From Apoda limacodes (lineage: Eukaryota; Arthropoda; Insecta; Lepidoptera; Limacodidae), in assembly GCA_946406115.1 (NCBI GenBank), contig OX291557.1, forward strand, positions 4,000,501 through 4,064,500: a stretch of DNA of 64,000 bases. The letters run 5' to 3'. The position numbers and the translations under genes were made by a program. Below the pieces are notes generated by a model. The model was not told the DNA's origin, did not search any database, and saw nothing but the letters and a program-made list of their open reading frames with translations. The stretch's first letter is position 1. Every line of letters begins with the position of its first letter. This document shows, one piece after another, positions 12,158-24,179 of this stretch.

Positions 12158-12466
12158 ATGGTTGTCTTTCAAATGGACTTATTAAATTTTACAAAAAGTA
12201 CATTAGCCCCAACCAATATCCGAACTCCGAATCCTACCAAATTAGATCTTAAACAAATTTCTTTATTTGGTAGTAAATATGTAACTACTTGCGAACAGCT
12301 TTTTTCCCGAATGAAACATAACAGATCAAAAACGAGATTCTCTCTATCAGACGATCATCTTACAGGCATTGTGCATAGCCACTTCTAGAATATCACCTGC
12401 CGTAGATACACTGTGCATTCTGTGCATAGCCACTTCTATAATATCACCTGACATAGATACACTGTG
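12158..12466 (+). pseudogene. hAT-type transposase C-terminal fragment, with short tandem duplication
   Basis: A 76-codon reading contains CEQLFSRMKHNRSKTRFSLS followed by DDHLTGI. That is the C-terminal dimerisation segment of a hAT-superfamily transposase (the kind also found in GTF2IRD2/EPM2AIP1-like domesticated genes). Just past its stop, a GTGCATAGCCACTTCTA to GATACACTGTG stretch of about 50 bp is tandemly repeated once (12369-12466). Only the end of the gene is left. Confidence 0.65.
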
Positions 12467-12593
12467 TATAAGCTAAATTTGAGGCTTTATTTTTTTATAA
12501 TTAATAAATCATAATAGAAAATGAAAATTACTGTTTTATTTTAATTTGGCCCGCTACGATAGCAACAACTATAAATCTGACCCTCTACAAACC

Positions 12594-13280
12594 TGCAACA
12601 CCAGAGGTATTTCACGAGCGTTGCTTATACCCTATAAAAATTTAATAACTTCTTTCTTGATGACACCATACTGTAGACTTTAGAAAACACCTTTACAGAA
12701 AGCTCACTCCAAAATCTAAGAGTGCATAGGAAGTTCCTCTGAAACCGCGCTGTGCGTAACTATTTAGGTTCTAAGGTGTGGGGATCAATTATTTCCCTGC
12801 TTATGGCGAGCGTTGCGATGATATAAGAACCGTGGGCATAATTTTAAGCAATTCTTCAGAACTCAGCCAATTATACAAGCGGTAAAACACACACAGGGAG
12901 GCAAACTCTCTCCTCAAGGATCAAACTTAAGGGTTCGATACGACTTGTGAGGTTGGAATCGTCGAGGATCCTCTCAGCCCTGGTATGCAGGTGCACCCTG
13001 CCCAGAAATGGCAGCAGTATTCTATGCGGGGCCGGACTTTTACCTTTTAAAGCAGTTAAAACCTTTGTCCCGAAGTGAAATACTGCTTCGCTCAGTTGAG
13101 TGCCTCTACTACGGCTCGTATTCGTCTGCCGGACAAAAAGCTAGCCACCCATTTGCACAAACCCTCGGAAACTCCGTACGATGGCAACTTCAACAGAAGA
13201 ACCGTTGCCAGACGCGATCCATCACCTGCGCTATGACAATGCAACTTGAATGCCCCTGACTCAATGGCTCGTGCACATCG
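12594..13280 (-). pseudogene. LINE 3' end, CR1/Jockey-like (copy 1)
   Basis: Minus-strand relic of the reverse transcriptase C-terminus and 3' end of a LINE. It shares long blocks with 21150-21720, 45855-46330, 46889-47170 and 49563-49700. Its 3' end lies near 12600, where the plus strand reads AACACCAGAGGTATTTCACG. Frameshifted throughout. Confidence 0.65.
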
Positions 13281-14040
13281 GTGTTTGAGATGTTTTTTGC
13301 TCCATCACCTTGATTCTTAAAATATATTTTTTTAATTATTCTTTCGATCGGCGTATCGATAAAATTATTTAAAATAATTGTTTTTTTTATTGTCATCAAT
13401 ATTTAATTATAAAACCGATGGGGAAAGTTCATAATTATGGTAACAACTTTGATTTTGTTGTGGTCATGACATACAAACGCTATGAACATCGCACGAGCGG
13501 ATGACGTATTTTAACACATTATACAATTAGTTTTTTTGTATACGAATATGGAGGCTTATATATTTGCTAACTTTTTTTTAGCAGTTGTTAACTATCTGCT
13601 TCCTGTAGCAATGTAGCGTGCCACTTAATAAATCTGATTATCTTGTAGCTTTCATACGGAGATTGGTGTACGAGGAACGGTCAAATAATTTCGTATGAAA
13701 CGGATAATATAAAACTAGCTTAACGGGCAAAATTACTTGGTCATAAAAATATTTTACTTCTATTTTTAAAGTTTATTCTTAATTTTAAAAATCTTCTCTT
13801 TAGTTTATAAATCATAATCAATAAATAATAAATAAATAAAAATAATAAATAAAGTACCTTCTGCATAAAAGACTATTTTTAGATGTTTTTCATTGTAATT
13901 ATATTATTTAAGTAATAAACAATAGATAAATGTCATGACATGAAGAAACAAAAAAATATTTTCTGAAAAAAGCATCTAAATTAGTTCGAAAACGCGCAAA
14001 ATTTCTTGACACTTAAAGCCTTTAAAAAATACAAGTAACA
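13281..14040. other. LPCAT intron, no gene seen
   Basis: Very AT-rich, with AATAAATAAT-type low complexity near 13810-13860. Nothing supported. Confidence 0.6.
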
Positions 14041-14043
14041 TCA

Positions 14044-14225
14044 TCTAATATATAGCTTAAATTAAATAAGTACGTAGCTTGCACCAAAGGTCAAAGGTCA
14101 AAATGTAATATATAGCTTAATTTAAATAAGAACGTAGCTTGCACCAAAGGTCAAAGGTCAAAATGTAATATATAGCTTAATTTAAATAAGAACGTAGCTT
14201 GCACCAAAGGTCAAAGGTCAAAATG
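14044..14225 (+). repeat. Three 60-bp tandem repeats, each with a perfect DR1 nuclear-receptor motif
   Basis: Three near-identical 60-bp units in exact register. Each contains AGGTCAAAGGTCA (14088-14100, 14148-14160, 14208-14220), a direct repeat of AGGTCA with one spacer base. DR1 elements are the consensus for HNF4 and for RXR/USP-type receptor dimers. The array lies in the LPCAT intron, about 290 bp from the donor side of the 14727-14516 alternative exon. Seen: repeats and motif. Inferred: binding and regulation. Confidence 0.9.
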
Positions 14226-14515
14226 TACCGACAATATCACCGACGTCGTTTTCTCATGACTGAGATGAGAATCATGAGAATCATGATGAGAAATACAGCC
14301 TGCCTCTACCAACGCTGTCCAGGTTGCTCTATGTATGTAGGCGGATAAACACATCCAATCACTCACCGACAAATTAGCGTTTACCAAAAAAATCATTGCT
14401 CACCAAGCCCACTCCTCAAAAAAATCACCGTCACCAAAATCCATCACCAAAATCCATCACCAAAATATATCACTTTTCACCTGAACCCCATCACCGAATA
14501 AAAAACAACACCTAC

Positions 14516-14727
14516 TTCCTATATAATTGTCCATGCTTTCATGCCTGACGATGACCGATGACATCTTGGTTGCGTAGACGATGCAACCGTCCAGGAATGA
14601 AGAGTGTGGGGCTACTACGAGAATGGGGGCTTCTTTCCGACTCGCCTGCCGACCCCTCACCGTGATCGCCATGCCCCCAGCAAGATATGACATTTTGAAG
14701 ATGAAACATATCAGGGGCTTTAAATGC
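14516..14727 (-). CDS. LPCAT: LPCAT alternative exon 'a' carrying the catalytic HX4D motif
   Basis: Exon of 212 bp; acceptor TTATTATAG ends at 14728 and donor GTAGGT starts at 14515. It starts with one base completing a codon and leaves one base, the same phases as the 28254-28031 exon. It encodes a hydrophobic start (LKPLICFIFKMSYLAGGMAI), TVRGRQASRKEAP, then VVAPHSSFLDG with the H-x4-D catalytic motif (about 14589-14609), then VIVRHESMDNYIG. It aligns end to end with exon 'b' yet differs at most positions. It joins in frame to the 7308-7196 exon. Interpreted as a mutually exclusive paralogous exon; a decayed copy is unlikely because frame, motif and both splice sites are intact. Confidence 0.85.
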
Positions 14728-15363
14728 CTATAATAAAAAAAATATAATGTGTCAGTCAAAATAAAATACTTTAGACATTTTTACTGAAACAGAAATATAA
14801 TGGGTCAGTGAAAAGTAAAATATTACTTTTTATGTCTACCTTTATAATGAAAAAACATATAATATACTTAACAACAAAAAAATACAGCGTTCGGCCATTT
14901 TTAATGACCCAACTGTGCCAGAAGCAGGGTTTTGTTTTTCGAATGTACGTATGTATGTAAGTATTTACTATATTTCTTTGGTACGCTCTGTAGCCTCAAC
15001 AGCTTGATGGATTTGGGTTAAGGGGTTTCGTTAGATTCGTCTTAATTGTGAGAGTGACACTGGGTACATAAAATTCTTCGAAATCAAAATGGCGGATTTT
15101 ATGAGCATTATTATTGGCATGCCAAGAAAAATCTTTTTTCAAGACCCTCAAATTGAGTTTAAATATAAAGGGTTTTAAAAGGCGAGTACGAAAATATATA
15201 ACACTAATAGTAAATCAGTCAAGCCCGAAACAAAATAAATAATACTTAAAACTGTGAATAAAAATAAGTGATTAAATAAATAAAAAAAACCCGACTGCAG
15301 AAACATTAAAAATAAAACAAAAATTAAAACATACTAAATATTTAAACTATAAGCAGACTAATT
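14728..15363. other. LPCAT intron, no gene seen
   Basis: AT-rich. Part of 14930-15070 resembles dispersed lepidopteran repeat sequence, but I found no second copy in the window. Confidence 0.5.
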
Positions 15364-15530
15364 CAAATAGTGTACAGGGACCTTATTGCGAACAGTCTTG
15401 AGTTATTCGGACTCTGGAATTCGAGAGAGTTCACGGGTTATTCAGACTTCCATACATTTTCATCTCGAATTCCAGAGTACAAAAAGCTCGAGACTGTTCC
15501 CAATAAGGTCCCAGATTGCTCACACTATAG
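15364..15530. mobile_element. Foldback MITE, about 165 bp
   Basis: Long imperfect palindrome. The left arm at 15377-15426 starts GGGACCTTATTG and ends GGAATTCGAGA. The right arm at 15464-15512 starts TCTCGAATTCCAG and ends CAATAAGGTCCC. Outer ATAGTGT / ACACTAT (15367-15373 and 15522-15528) extend the inverted repeat. It is a non-coding hairpin element whose family is unknown. Confidence 0.75.
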
Positions 15531-16650
15531 TAGTTACGTACCTACCATAAAATGAGTTATGTGTTACTTTAACCAATATAGTTTTTTTAAATGTAGATTT
15601 ACAAAGTAGGTGATATTAAAGGTGTCTTTAGATTAAGATTTTATTTTAGAGTCGATACTATTATTATATTTTATTAACCTATATGCATTTAAGGGTAGGG
15701 TAGGTGCAATCATAATAACAGCCAGATATGCATCATAAAATATTTTTAATGTTATTTTTTTGCAACACTGTAAGTACTGTCTTATTTAACTTGTGCTAAT
15801 TATTATTTTAGATTGCTATTTAACATATATAAATGCTTTATTTATATAAATATTTATGTACGAAAACAATGTAAGTACCTAAATAATAATTAATAACATC
15901 TAAACTAGTAGAATTGATTTGCTTTTTTATCAGCGTATTATTGTAAATATACATAATCTCTATATTTACAATAATGAGACGTTTAGTACTAAATTATATG
16001 ATTTATAAAGATTTATTTACGTCTAAATAAGGTAAGCATAAAATTACAGTACCTACAATTTCCTAAAAGTCGCGGGTCACAGAGACGAAATCTACTTAGT
16101 TTTGGTAATTATATTTACTATACAAACTATCTTTACTGATTGATTACCTACTAGCTAAATAGCCTTAAGGCTTGAATAAATGCCACTTTGTCAGTTACCA
16201 ACATTTTAAGCAAACATTTAATACAAAAATTATCGCGTACAAGAGAAAGCTACCCACAAACGTGGAAGTCACTGGCATTTTAAAGTGTTCGACGCTGATG
16301 ACTGTTTTCAAGACATTAGAGAGACAACATATTTCTAACAGTCCGAAGCAACAAAATTTAAAACCAAACCCAAACCAAAAGTCAATTTACTAAAAATCAT
16401 ATGGTCCGTGTACTACATGCTTGTTTGCTACTTTACCAGCGTAGGAAAAATAGGCGATTTATACCTTCTTTTTATTGCTCGTTTCTGATCATTTTGCTCT
16501 CACGATATAATACAGTAATATACCTAACTACTTACATCGTATATAATCATCCTGAAGTTAGATTATTTTTGTCGTCTTGAATTATGCCCAACAAATACTA
16601 GGAAAGGAGAATAGGCAAAAGTTTATATACCTTGGTCCAAGAAATGAAAA
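15531..16650. other. LPCAT intron, no gene; one perfect hairpin
   Basis: AT-rich. A perfect 15-bp inverted repeat ATTATTGTAAATATA lies at 15937-15951 and 15961-15975 with a 9-base loop. It is probably a small palindromic repeat. Confidence 0.6.
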
Positions 16651-16770
16651 ACCGGTCAAGTGCAAGTATACTGTATTGATGGACAAACTTAACTTTGCCG
16701 TAAGATAATTGTTGTCTCAATACATCGACATAGGTCGTGGTTAGTTTACCAACTGCAATTAAGTTTCTAA
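16651..16770 (+). repeat. Interspersed repeat (second copy of the 4739 family)
   Basis: It begins AACCGGTCAAGTGCAAGT and shares GGACAAACTTAACTTTGCCG, CAATACATCGACATA and CCAACTGCAATTAAGTTT with 4790-4890. Truncated copy. Confidence 0.7.
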
Positions 16771-18633
16771 TCGCAAAACAAACACACACGTTACATTTGG
16801 GAGAGTCATTTCATAACATTTCCTCCTTGTTTGTGAATGTAAAAATCTAACCCACAAGAAATAAAATATACTACCTATGTTACTCAAATATTTTAATATG
16901 TAAAAATTTATAAAAAAAAATATTTTTAATCATCTATTAATAATTATCCATTGTCTATTATATAATCACACAGCAGCTTTGTGCATGAGTAATGGAATAA
17001 TCAAAAAAAGGCAAACGATCGTGTAAGTTTATCTACATAAAACAACAATTAATATTATTAATGAAATAACCAAAAAAATATGCCATAGCAAGCTCACGTG
17101 TTTAATTGTGGGTGTTTATTGGATAACAACACCTGATCATGTGCAAAACTAGAATATAAACAGTAATTTTAATAAAATTGTCAATAGTTTTATTAGGATG
17201 TGAACAATAATATATCTCAATTTCTGCAAGATAAATGTTTACGGGCCTACACAAAAAATCATATAATTACACTACTTTTCCAAATACACTATGCGTTCAT
17301 TCTGGGACAAATATTCCTTATTCCGTGTCTTTTTTTTTGCCCAGATTGCCCATTGTCCTTTCCAATGAAAAATAAATTACATACATTAAATAGCCTGGCC
17401 AGGCGATAACAGCAGTTCTACATGCAGGACTGGATCTGCAACTTATAAAGCAGCAACCTATGAACCGAGGCGAAAAATTGCCATAGTATAAGAAATATTA
17501 CACAGTCGAAAGGTCTTCTTACTTCGCTCTGTTAGAATTGGCTTCTATACTAAATATCTATGCGAAATGCTGATAACTATAGTTGACTGAGAAATATTTA
17601 AAATTATTATGCATTTACATAATTAACTTCCCTGCTCTTAGTCACGTCTCATTGCAGATGTTGTAACATTTTATCTTAATAGTTTTCATAACTGACACGA
17701 TAGATAACTAAATTCGCAAGCGAATTTCGACTCAAGCAATTCATTAATAAACATAGAGTTAAGTAAGTCTTGCTTTATCCATTTACTTTATCCGAAAACG
17801 AAATTTTATTTACTTACATATTTTCCAGCTTTAAATTAAGGCCAAATTGTGTAAAACAATTATTCTCAACTAGCTTTTTCTAGCGGCGCTACCTGTGCTA
17901 AATTCACTTATCAACGTAAGACTTTTACGACAACTTTTGTATTTTTGGGGTAGAAAGTCATCCATCTTTTTATTTAAGCAATATGTGGGCTCCGTTGTGA
18001 TTAAAAGAAAGAACAAAATCACTTTCTAAATTACGTTGTAATACAGACTTCTTTAAATTAAATATTCTAATTTACTTTACTGTAATTTTATGGTGCTAAA
18101 TTCTGAATTAATGCGAATTACCTAAACGCACATTTTTCGAAACAAGTTCAGAATAGGTATTATGGCATATTACTCTGAGTATAATAAGACCACCCACAAT
18201 TTTCCAAGATATATAATAAAAATTATTGGTTTTTATTCAAATTACCCTGAATACCCTTATTTCTTAACAAATTCGACCATCAAGTGGCTATTTTTGAATG
18301 TAATCAGAATGCCCCGTCCTCTCAGAATACAATTTTGTAATCTGAATAGAAAATTGCAATGCTAAATTGATATCTCCAATAATAATTACTCATTATTGCT
18401 TATTGCTGATCTTCAACTGTTTTTTAAAGAAGAAGGTTATATATCGTGTAGAAATTATTATTAAAAAATCATACATTTTTAAAAGCTTCTTTACTCTGTA
18501 GTAGTCATAGATAAGTACATATGTCTTTAAGCTTTATTATATAAAAAATCAGCTTCCGCACGTTTGTGTCCGCAATACCTATCAATATACGATATGTATA
18601 TAAGAATATTTTAATATATTTTATATGCATGGG
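16771..18633. other. LPCAT intron, no gene seen
   Basis: AT-rich. 17868-17970 (AACTAGCTTTTTCTAGCGGC) matches the head of the repeat class also found at 35440-35960, 44960-45310 and 47330-47560. Nothing else supported. Confidence 0.55.
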
Positions 18634-18960
18634 CATAGCCAGCTTTTGGATTAGGGTGGGGGCAGGCTTGGCTAAGGGGGGGGGGGGGGTCAAACCTGAT
18701 AGGAAATGTCATTTTAATATAGTAAACATGTTCATTTTAAGCCAATTCTTTCAGGTAATGGGCACCTGCCTGTACCTCGCTACGCTCATGTTTATATGGG
18801 AAATGAACAGCCTGTTGGCTAAGTCAGAGCAAAGCGTGGTCAGGTGTAGCTAGTATAATATAATAATATAGATACCATCACTGCACCTACACCGAAGTGT
18901 TGGTTAGAGATATAATAAACGTATGCTTGTATAACACCCGTGTTTTACCGATGATATTTC
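18634..18960 (+). repeat. Interspersed repeat with G-run (copy 2) plus MITE-like block
   Basis: 18634-18792 matches 10328-10452 through the G homopolymer and the TATAGTAAACATGTTCATTT segment. 18871-18960 carries GATACCATCACTGCAC to ACCGATGATATTTCGT, resembling 11497-11572. Confidence 0.65.
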
Positions 18961-20589
18961 GTCCTACAAACATAATAATTGGTAAAATAAGTGGCAAAAA
19001 GATAACTAACTTTACAATTTATATTACATTTTAATTGTTAATAGAAAACAAAACCTTAAAAACTTTAAAATAATGCAAAATTGCTAACAATTATGGTATA
19101 ACTAAGCTATGTAGTAAAATTTTAATCAGGCGACTTAAAGCATCTAGCAAAATACGAAACAAGAAACTGTAGCAAATGCAAAGGCTAACAAATTAAAAAT
19201 ATAAAATGCACATAAACACACTCCTACGCAAAATAAAACAAAAACACCTAGCACGAGCAGAATACAAACACTGATTCAGACAGACGAGACGTTGCGTAAC
19301 CATTTGTTTTGTTTGGTACATTGAAAGTTTATCGGTTATTTTATTTTTGGAACTCAATGTCAATTGCAATGGTACGCGTATAGTCACAATTGCAAAATTT
19401 GTTGTTGATGATTATGTATTATATATTATAAAATCAGTGTCATTGTATAAGCCTACATCCTAACATATAATCTAGGCTATAGCTGTCCATTGCTAGACTT
19501 AAGCCCATAGAACAATTATACCCATAACTTAGGCCTCAGCTAACTTTCCCCACAGTGTAAGGCTCTGTGCCGCCTGTAATTAAGCGTCCCGCAACCTTCC
19601 ACCCATCAGCAGGGAGCCGTCCCAGGCTATCTTTCTTTTTAAAAACTGTTTATTATGTCTTTTCTCGTTTTAGTAACGGCTTTCTATTATGATAAATAGG
19701 TCTGTTGTGGTTTCAGACCTGAGAAATGAATTGAGTTTGGCCCCATTTCAGAAGAAAAAATTAAACACCTTGCAGTTAATATCACGATAACATATGTAAA
19801 AAATCTTATCCAACTGAGTAAAGCTGACTGACTGACTCACCACCTATCCAAATCCAAATATTACACGAACCATTTCGAGCTACTTTTGACCTCTTCACAA
19901 CTTGAAACCGATTTTACCTACATACATGAAACTAGGTAGTAGGCAGTCAAATCTTGAGGTTGAATAACATCCCAAGTGAAATAAATGCATTGTGTAAATA
20001 ATTGTGTTAAAATTTTTATTTTACTTACTAAGTAGCAAACATTGCAGTAGTACCAAGAAACAAGAAATTGTTATATAAATTCATCTTATAATGTTGCATG
20101 TTCTTGTAACAAAAATTTTAGGATTTTTTACACTGAACTTGGCACCTATGTAGATCTCAAATGCGGGCGAAGTCGACAACGACGCATATTCGAAAATTTT
20201 TGAACTTGGCTCTCATTCTACATTTATTATTTTGATGGGATTTTACTCTTACAGTACATTAAATAAAACTATACGACGTAACTACAAACCGTTTTCAAAA
20301 AAGAAATTTTCTCATCCTTACCACAGCCTTAATAATCTCATTAAGGCTACGATGTAGGACAGAAAGGTAAATTCGACGTTCCGTTCCGTTCGAGCTTCCG
20401 AAGGATTGAAAAAGAATTTTTTTTGTTATAAAACTTGTTTTTATCTAGTGCATTGCCTTACTGAATTATTTGCATTTATTATATCGCCCTGTTAAAGCTG
20501 TCGTTTACCATGCTACGTCTATATTAGAAACATGTTTTTTTTCAAGACATATGTAACTTTCTTATATTACTGTTATCTTCTATACATAT
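18961..20589. other. LPCAT intron, no gene seen
   Basis: AT-rich, no credible frame. A GC-richer block at about 19440-19630 may be an old repeat, but I cannot name it. Confidence 0.5.
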
Positions 20590-20870
20590 AAAATGCTTTG
20601 TCCTGCCTAAACCGTTGATCAGAGAGACCTGACACTTGGGGGGTGTGTTCTTTGTACGACTAGGACTAAGGACTAAGATAGGATTTTCCGAAAGCGTCCA
20701 GTGCAAGTCGGACTCACGCAATAAGAGTAAACCGATTGTAATGACATTTTGGTAAGTTGTTATGCACAAGCCGGGGAAGGTTTCTGAATTAGTACAACCC
20801 TTTCACAATAGGTTGATGCGGCAGTTGTTTTAAAAAAAGAAACAACGTTCGCCGGGTCAGCTAGTATACA
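20590..20870. repeat. Interspersed repeat ending GGGTCAGCTAGTA
   Basis: Contains TGCAAGTCGGACTCACGC (about 20700) and ends CGCCGGGTCAGCTAGTA (20851-20868). Endings of this kind are typical of abundant lepidopteran dispersed repeats. Class not assigned. Confidence 0.5.
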
Positions 20871-21149
20871 TATATAGGTATTTCTGATTATGGTTTAGAT
20901 TAAATGTGCATGCACGCGTAGTTATGCGTGTTTTGGTTCCTCATTGCTTTTTAGAAGATCGCCTTAATCCGCACATATACAAGCTGCAGTCACGGCGACC
21001 AAGTAGCTTTCGAAAGCTCGATGCAGCGGCTGACCTCAGCTAAGAGTATCTTGTCTGCTAAGAGTCTTATGGCGTATGCCTTGCGTTAAGTACTTTATGC
21101 TTTCTTTCACAATATGAAAAATACTTATACTAAGGTGGCTAACAAGCTT

Positions 21150-21720
21150 ACGGTTCGCCTATTGACGCTTGCAACACCTGGTGCATCACTCGCACGTTGC
21201 CGACTCTCCAAAATCAATAAAAAATTACTTTTTTATTGGAGAATCCCATACTGTAGTCCTTAGAGAAAACCTTGGCAGGAAGCTCATTCCACAACACAAG
21301 TGTTCGCGGGAGAAAGTTCCTCTGAAATGGCACTGTACGCGACCATTTAGGTTCTAAAGTGTGAGAATAAATTCCCTGCCTATGGCGAGCGGTGTGATGA
21401 TAAAAAGTAGTCGTGGCCATAATTTCAAACAATTTCTCAGAACTCATCCCATTGTACTAGCGGTAGAACACCACAGGGAGGCAAAGTCTCTTCTTAACCT
21501 TAAGGGTTCGATACGGCTAGTGAGTTTGGGATCATGGGTAATTGAACCGAGTTGAAAGGGCCAAGCTGGTATTCGGATGCACCAACTTAGTGGTGGCAGA
21601 AGTACTCCATATGGGGCCAAACTTGCGACTTCTAAAGCAGTAACCTTTGCCCCGAGGCTTCGCTCTGTTGAGTACACCAATTTTTTCGGACTCCAGATTC
21701 AACTTGTCTTGCACATGCTG
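21150..21720 (-). pseudogene. LINE 3' end, CR1/Jockey-like (copy 2)
   Basis: The minus strand encodes the LINE reverse transcriptase C-terminus: TARHRQGIYSHTLEPKWSRT, then FQRNFLPRTLVLWNELPAKV (about 21440-21235). LTSRIEPLRLRRDFASLWC lies just upstream in another frame (about 21520-21455). The 3' end is near 21165, where the plus strand reads GCTTGCAACACCTGG. Frameshifts separate the pieces. Confidence 0.8.
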
Positions 21721-22499
21721 TCGGAACTGAACATCGCTGGAGATGTTAACACCAACGATCCCACCTATTCGAGATGTAATGATGGGGTTATGTGTCTTCG
21801 TAGGGCTGAATCAGACCAAGTTTTTCCGTCTCCAGTCAGAGACCTTAGACAGAGTAGTCTCGATTTGAGACACAAGTTCTCCGCGATTTTTTCCTGCAAC
21901 GTGTGATTGCACGGTCCGTGTAAGAAGCGTCTCCAGCACTGTCATATGTTGTTGATGGACAACATGTCATTGATATGCAGTAGAAATAGTGTAGGAAAAA
22001 TAAGTGAGGAATTCATTTGTATCAAGCACGAAGCGAGGCACCGCAAATCGTATTCCCTTAAAATAAATCGATTCGCTACTTAAGAAAGTTGCTTAAATAT
22101 CATGTTGATAATGATAATTACTTATTTTGCATAAAAGAAAATTAGAAGCTAATATCTAACCACACCTACTTTCCTGCAATATTGGACTTGAAATATTTTA
22201 ATGATAGTAATAAAGTCTCATCTAGGTATATACCTATAATGATTAATTTTCATGCGCAAATTTTAGTAATTTACAAAATAAAATGTTCATTTCCCTTGGT
22301 ACGAAAATTGCACTTTTCCCAAGGTCCTACCTGCTGCACTAATGACGACGGCTCATTAATGTCAAGGATTAAGGTATTACGAATTTGGCGGTCAAAGCGA
22401 ATCTCACCCGACATTAACGACTAGGTAGGTACTTTGTCAAGTGAAGTTTTAGTTCTGCTAGTGACCTTTGCATATATGAACAGTTTTAAACTTCAAAAG
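21721..22499. other. No gene seen
   Basis: Non-coding. 21721-21960 may be a further upstream part of the LINE relic, but I could not confirm a frame. Confidence 0.45.
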
Positions 22500-22646
22500 C
22501 TTCAAAAAGATGCACTAAAAAGGTAAAAATAATTACCTCCTCATTTCCAAAAATCTGATCTGAATTACAGTTTGAAGTTGGTTTTATTCAAGTGAACTCT
22601 GTTATTACTCTCTTAGAAACCATTTTCAAACTGTAATTCAGATCAG
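22500..22646. repeat. Inverted-repeat element with 22-bp perfect arms
   Basis: CTGATCTGAATTACAGTTTGAA at 22555-22576 is perfectly inverted at 22625-22646. The neighbouring 22500-22560 stretch (TTCAAAAAGATGCACTAA) recurs in reverse orientation at about 37222-37290. It is a MITE-like repeat. Confidence 0.65.
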
Positions 22647-22844
22647 TTTAAGTTGTAAATTCACTTTATTTATATGGGATCACTTCGGAAGTATACCCTT
22701 TTAAATAAAAAAAGAATTTTGCAAATCTGTCTAAATATGAGGGAGTTATGCCCGAACATACATAAAAAAATAAACACCCGAATTAAGAACCTCCTCCTTT
22801 TTTGAATTCGGTTCTCTACTTGAAAATAGAGTGTCAGAATGTTT

Positions 22845-23240
22845 TTTAGGGTTCCGTACCCAAAAGGTACCAACGGGACCGTATTACTTAGACTTCGCTG
22901 TCCGTCTGTCACCAGGCTGTATCTCATGAACCGTGATAGTTAGACGGTTGAAGTTGTCATATATAATGTATTTCTGTCGCCGCTATATATAACAACCAAT
23001 ACAGAATAAACAGAATAAAATAAATATTTAAGGGGACTCCCATTCAACAAACGTGATTTATTTGCTCGATATTGAAACGGCAACAGGTATAGACGCTTGA
23101 AACATTCACAGAATATTGAGTTATATATTCACTTTAGAAAAAAATAATTAAATTAAAATAAAAAAATATTTAAAGGGCTCCCATACAACACACGTGATTT
23201 TTTTTGTTCGTGCCCGAGTCCGACTCGCACTTGGCCGATT
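22845..23240 (-). repeat. Interspersed repeat, GGTTCCGTACC family, long copy
   Basis: Plus strand begins TTAGGGTTCCGTACCCAAAA and ends TCCGACTCGCACTTGGCCGA. The same two ends bound 50125-50415, with a shared CTGTCCGTC / CACCAGGCTGTATC interior. Both copies end in the reverse complement of the AAGTGCGAGTC signature. Confidence 0.75.
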
Positions 23241-24179
23241 TTTTTTATAACTGTTTTAATAGCCAAATTATTATAATATAAGCAAATCCACTTAATTAAG
23301 GTTTGAACTATACCATATATTTTTTTTCACGTCAAAAGTCTATTTAGGACTATAACAAAATTAATCAAATTCTTGCAAACTTAACTCGTTTGGGTATGAA
23401 ATCTCCTTAAATCGACTTAGTTGCATGTTAACAAACAATGACCTAACAATTAGCGTGGCAATTTGTTTCCAATGTCTGTATGAGATGAAGAAAAGGGCGG
23501 CTGCCTGACCACTTTTTGCAACGGCTATTTCAGCCGGCTGCTTTGCGACAAAAGTCGTTAGTCAAGTTTTCTCAGTTCGGGTTGCACAGGGCGGTTACGC
23601 AACACTTCGGGAGCTCAAATACCTCGAGTAACTATTAGGTAAGTGGTCGTTGTAAGTTCACAACATAAACGGCTACTGTAGTTTTGTTTTTTAACAGCCG
23701 GATCAGAAAAGGGCTGCCATCTCTAAAACTTGCCGCCCAGGATCGAAAGGGTAAAAACCCCGGATTTTGGAGCCTTGACCACGGACATTTGAATATTTTT
23801 TTATTCACTTGTAGCTCTGTTAAAAAAATTCCATTTAACTCCCTTCTTGATTGAAAAAAACATGGAATTTTAGGGCTTTTTTCGGCTAAAATAGGGTGTT
23901 TTACGCGTTATCGCCAGGTGTCTGTGAGTAATAGAGTAATTTTTTTTTTATAATTAATATCTTTGCCTTTGAGGCTCATTCTTTAACCTTCACTTAACAT
24001 AAATAAAATAAATAAACCTACCTACCTATCAATTAACCAGTTAGTAAAATAAAATAAAAGTTTTCATTGTTGTTTTATTTTTTATTTTTTTCTTAATTCT
24101 TAAATCAGAAAGTTATTTATTATTTATAACTGAGGACCTAACGTACTGTTTTTTTTTTTATTTCTTTAATTATTTATTA
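23241..24179. other. LPCAT intron, no gene seen
   Basis: AT-rich with poly-T tracts near 23941 and 24150. A slightly GC-richer part at 23500-23780 has no open frame I can support. Confidence 0.55.

Noticed and set aside
14044..14225. CRISPR-like array of 60-bp units
   Set aside because: The units are complete tandem duplications without unique spacers, in a eukaryotic intron.
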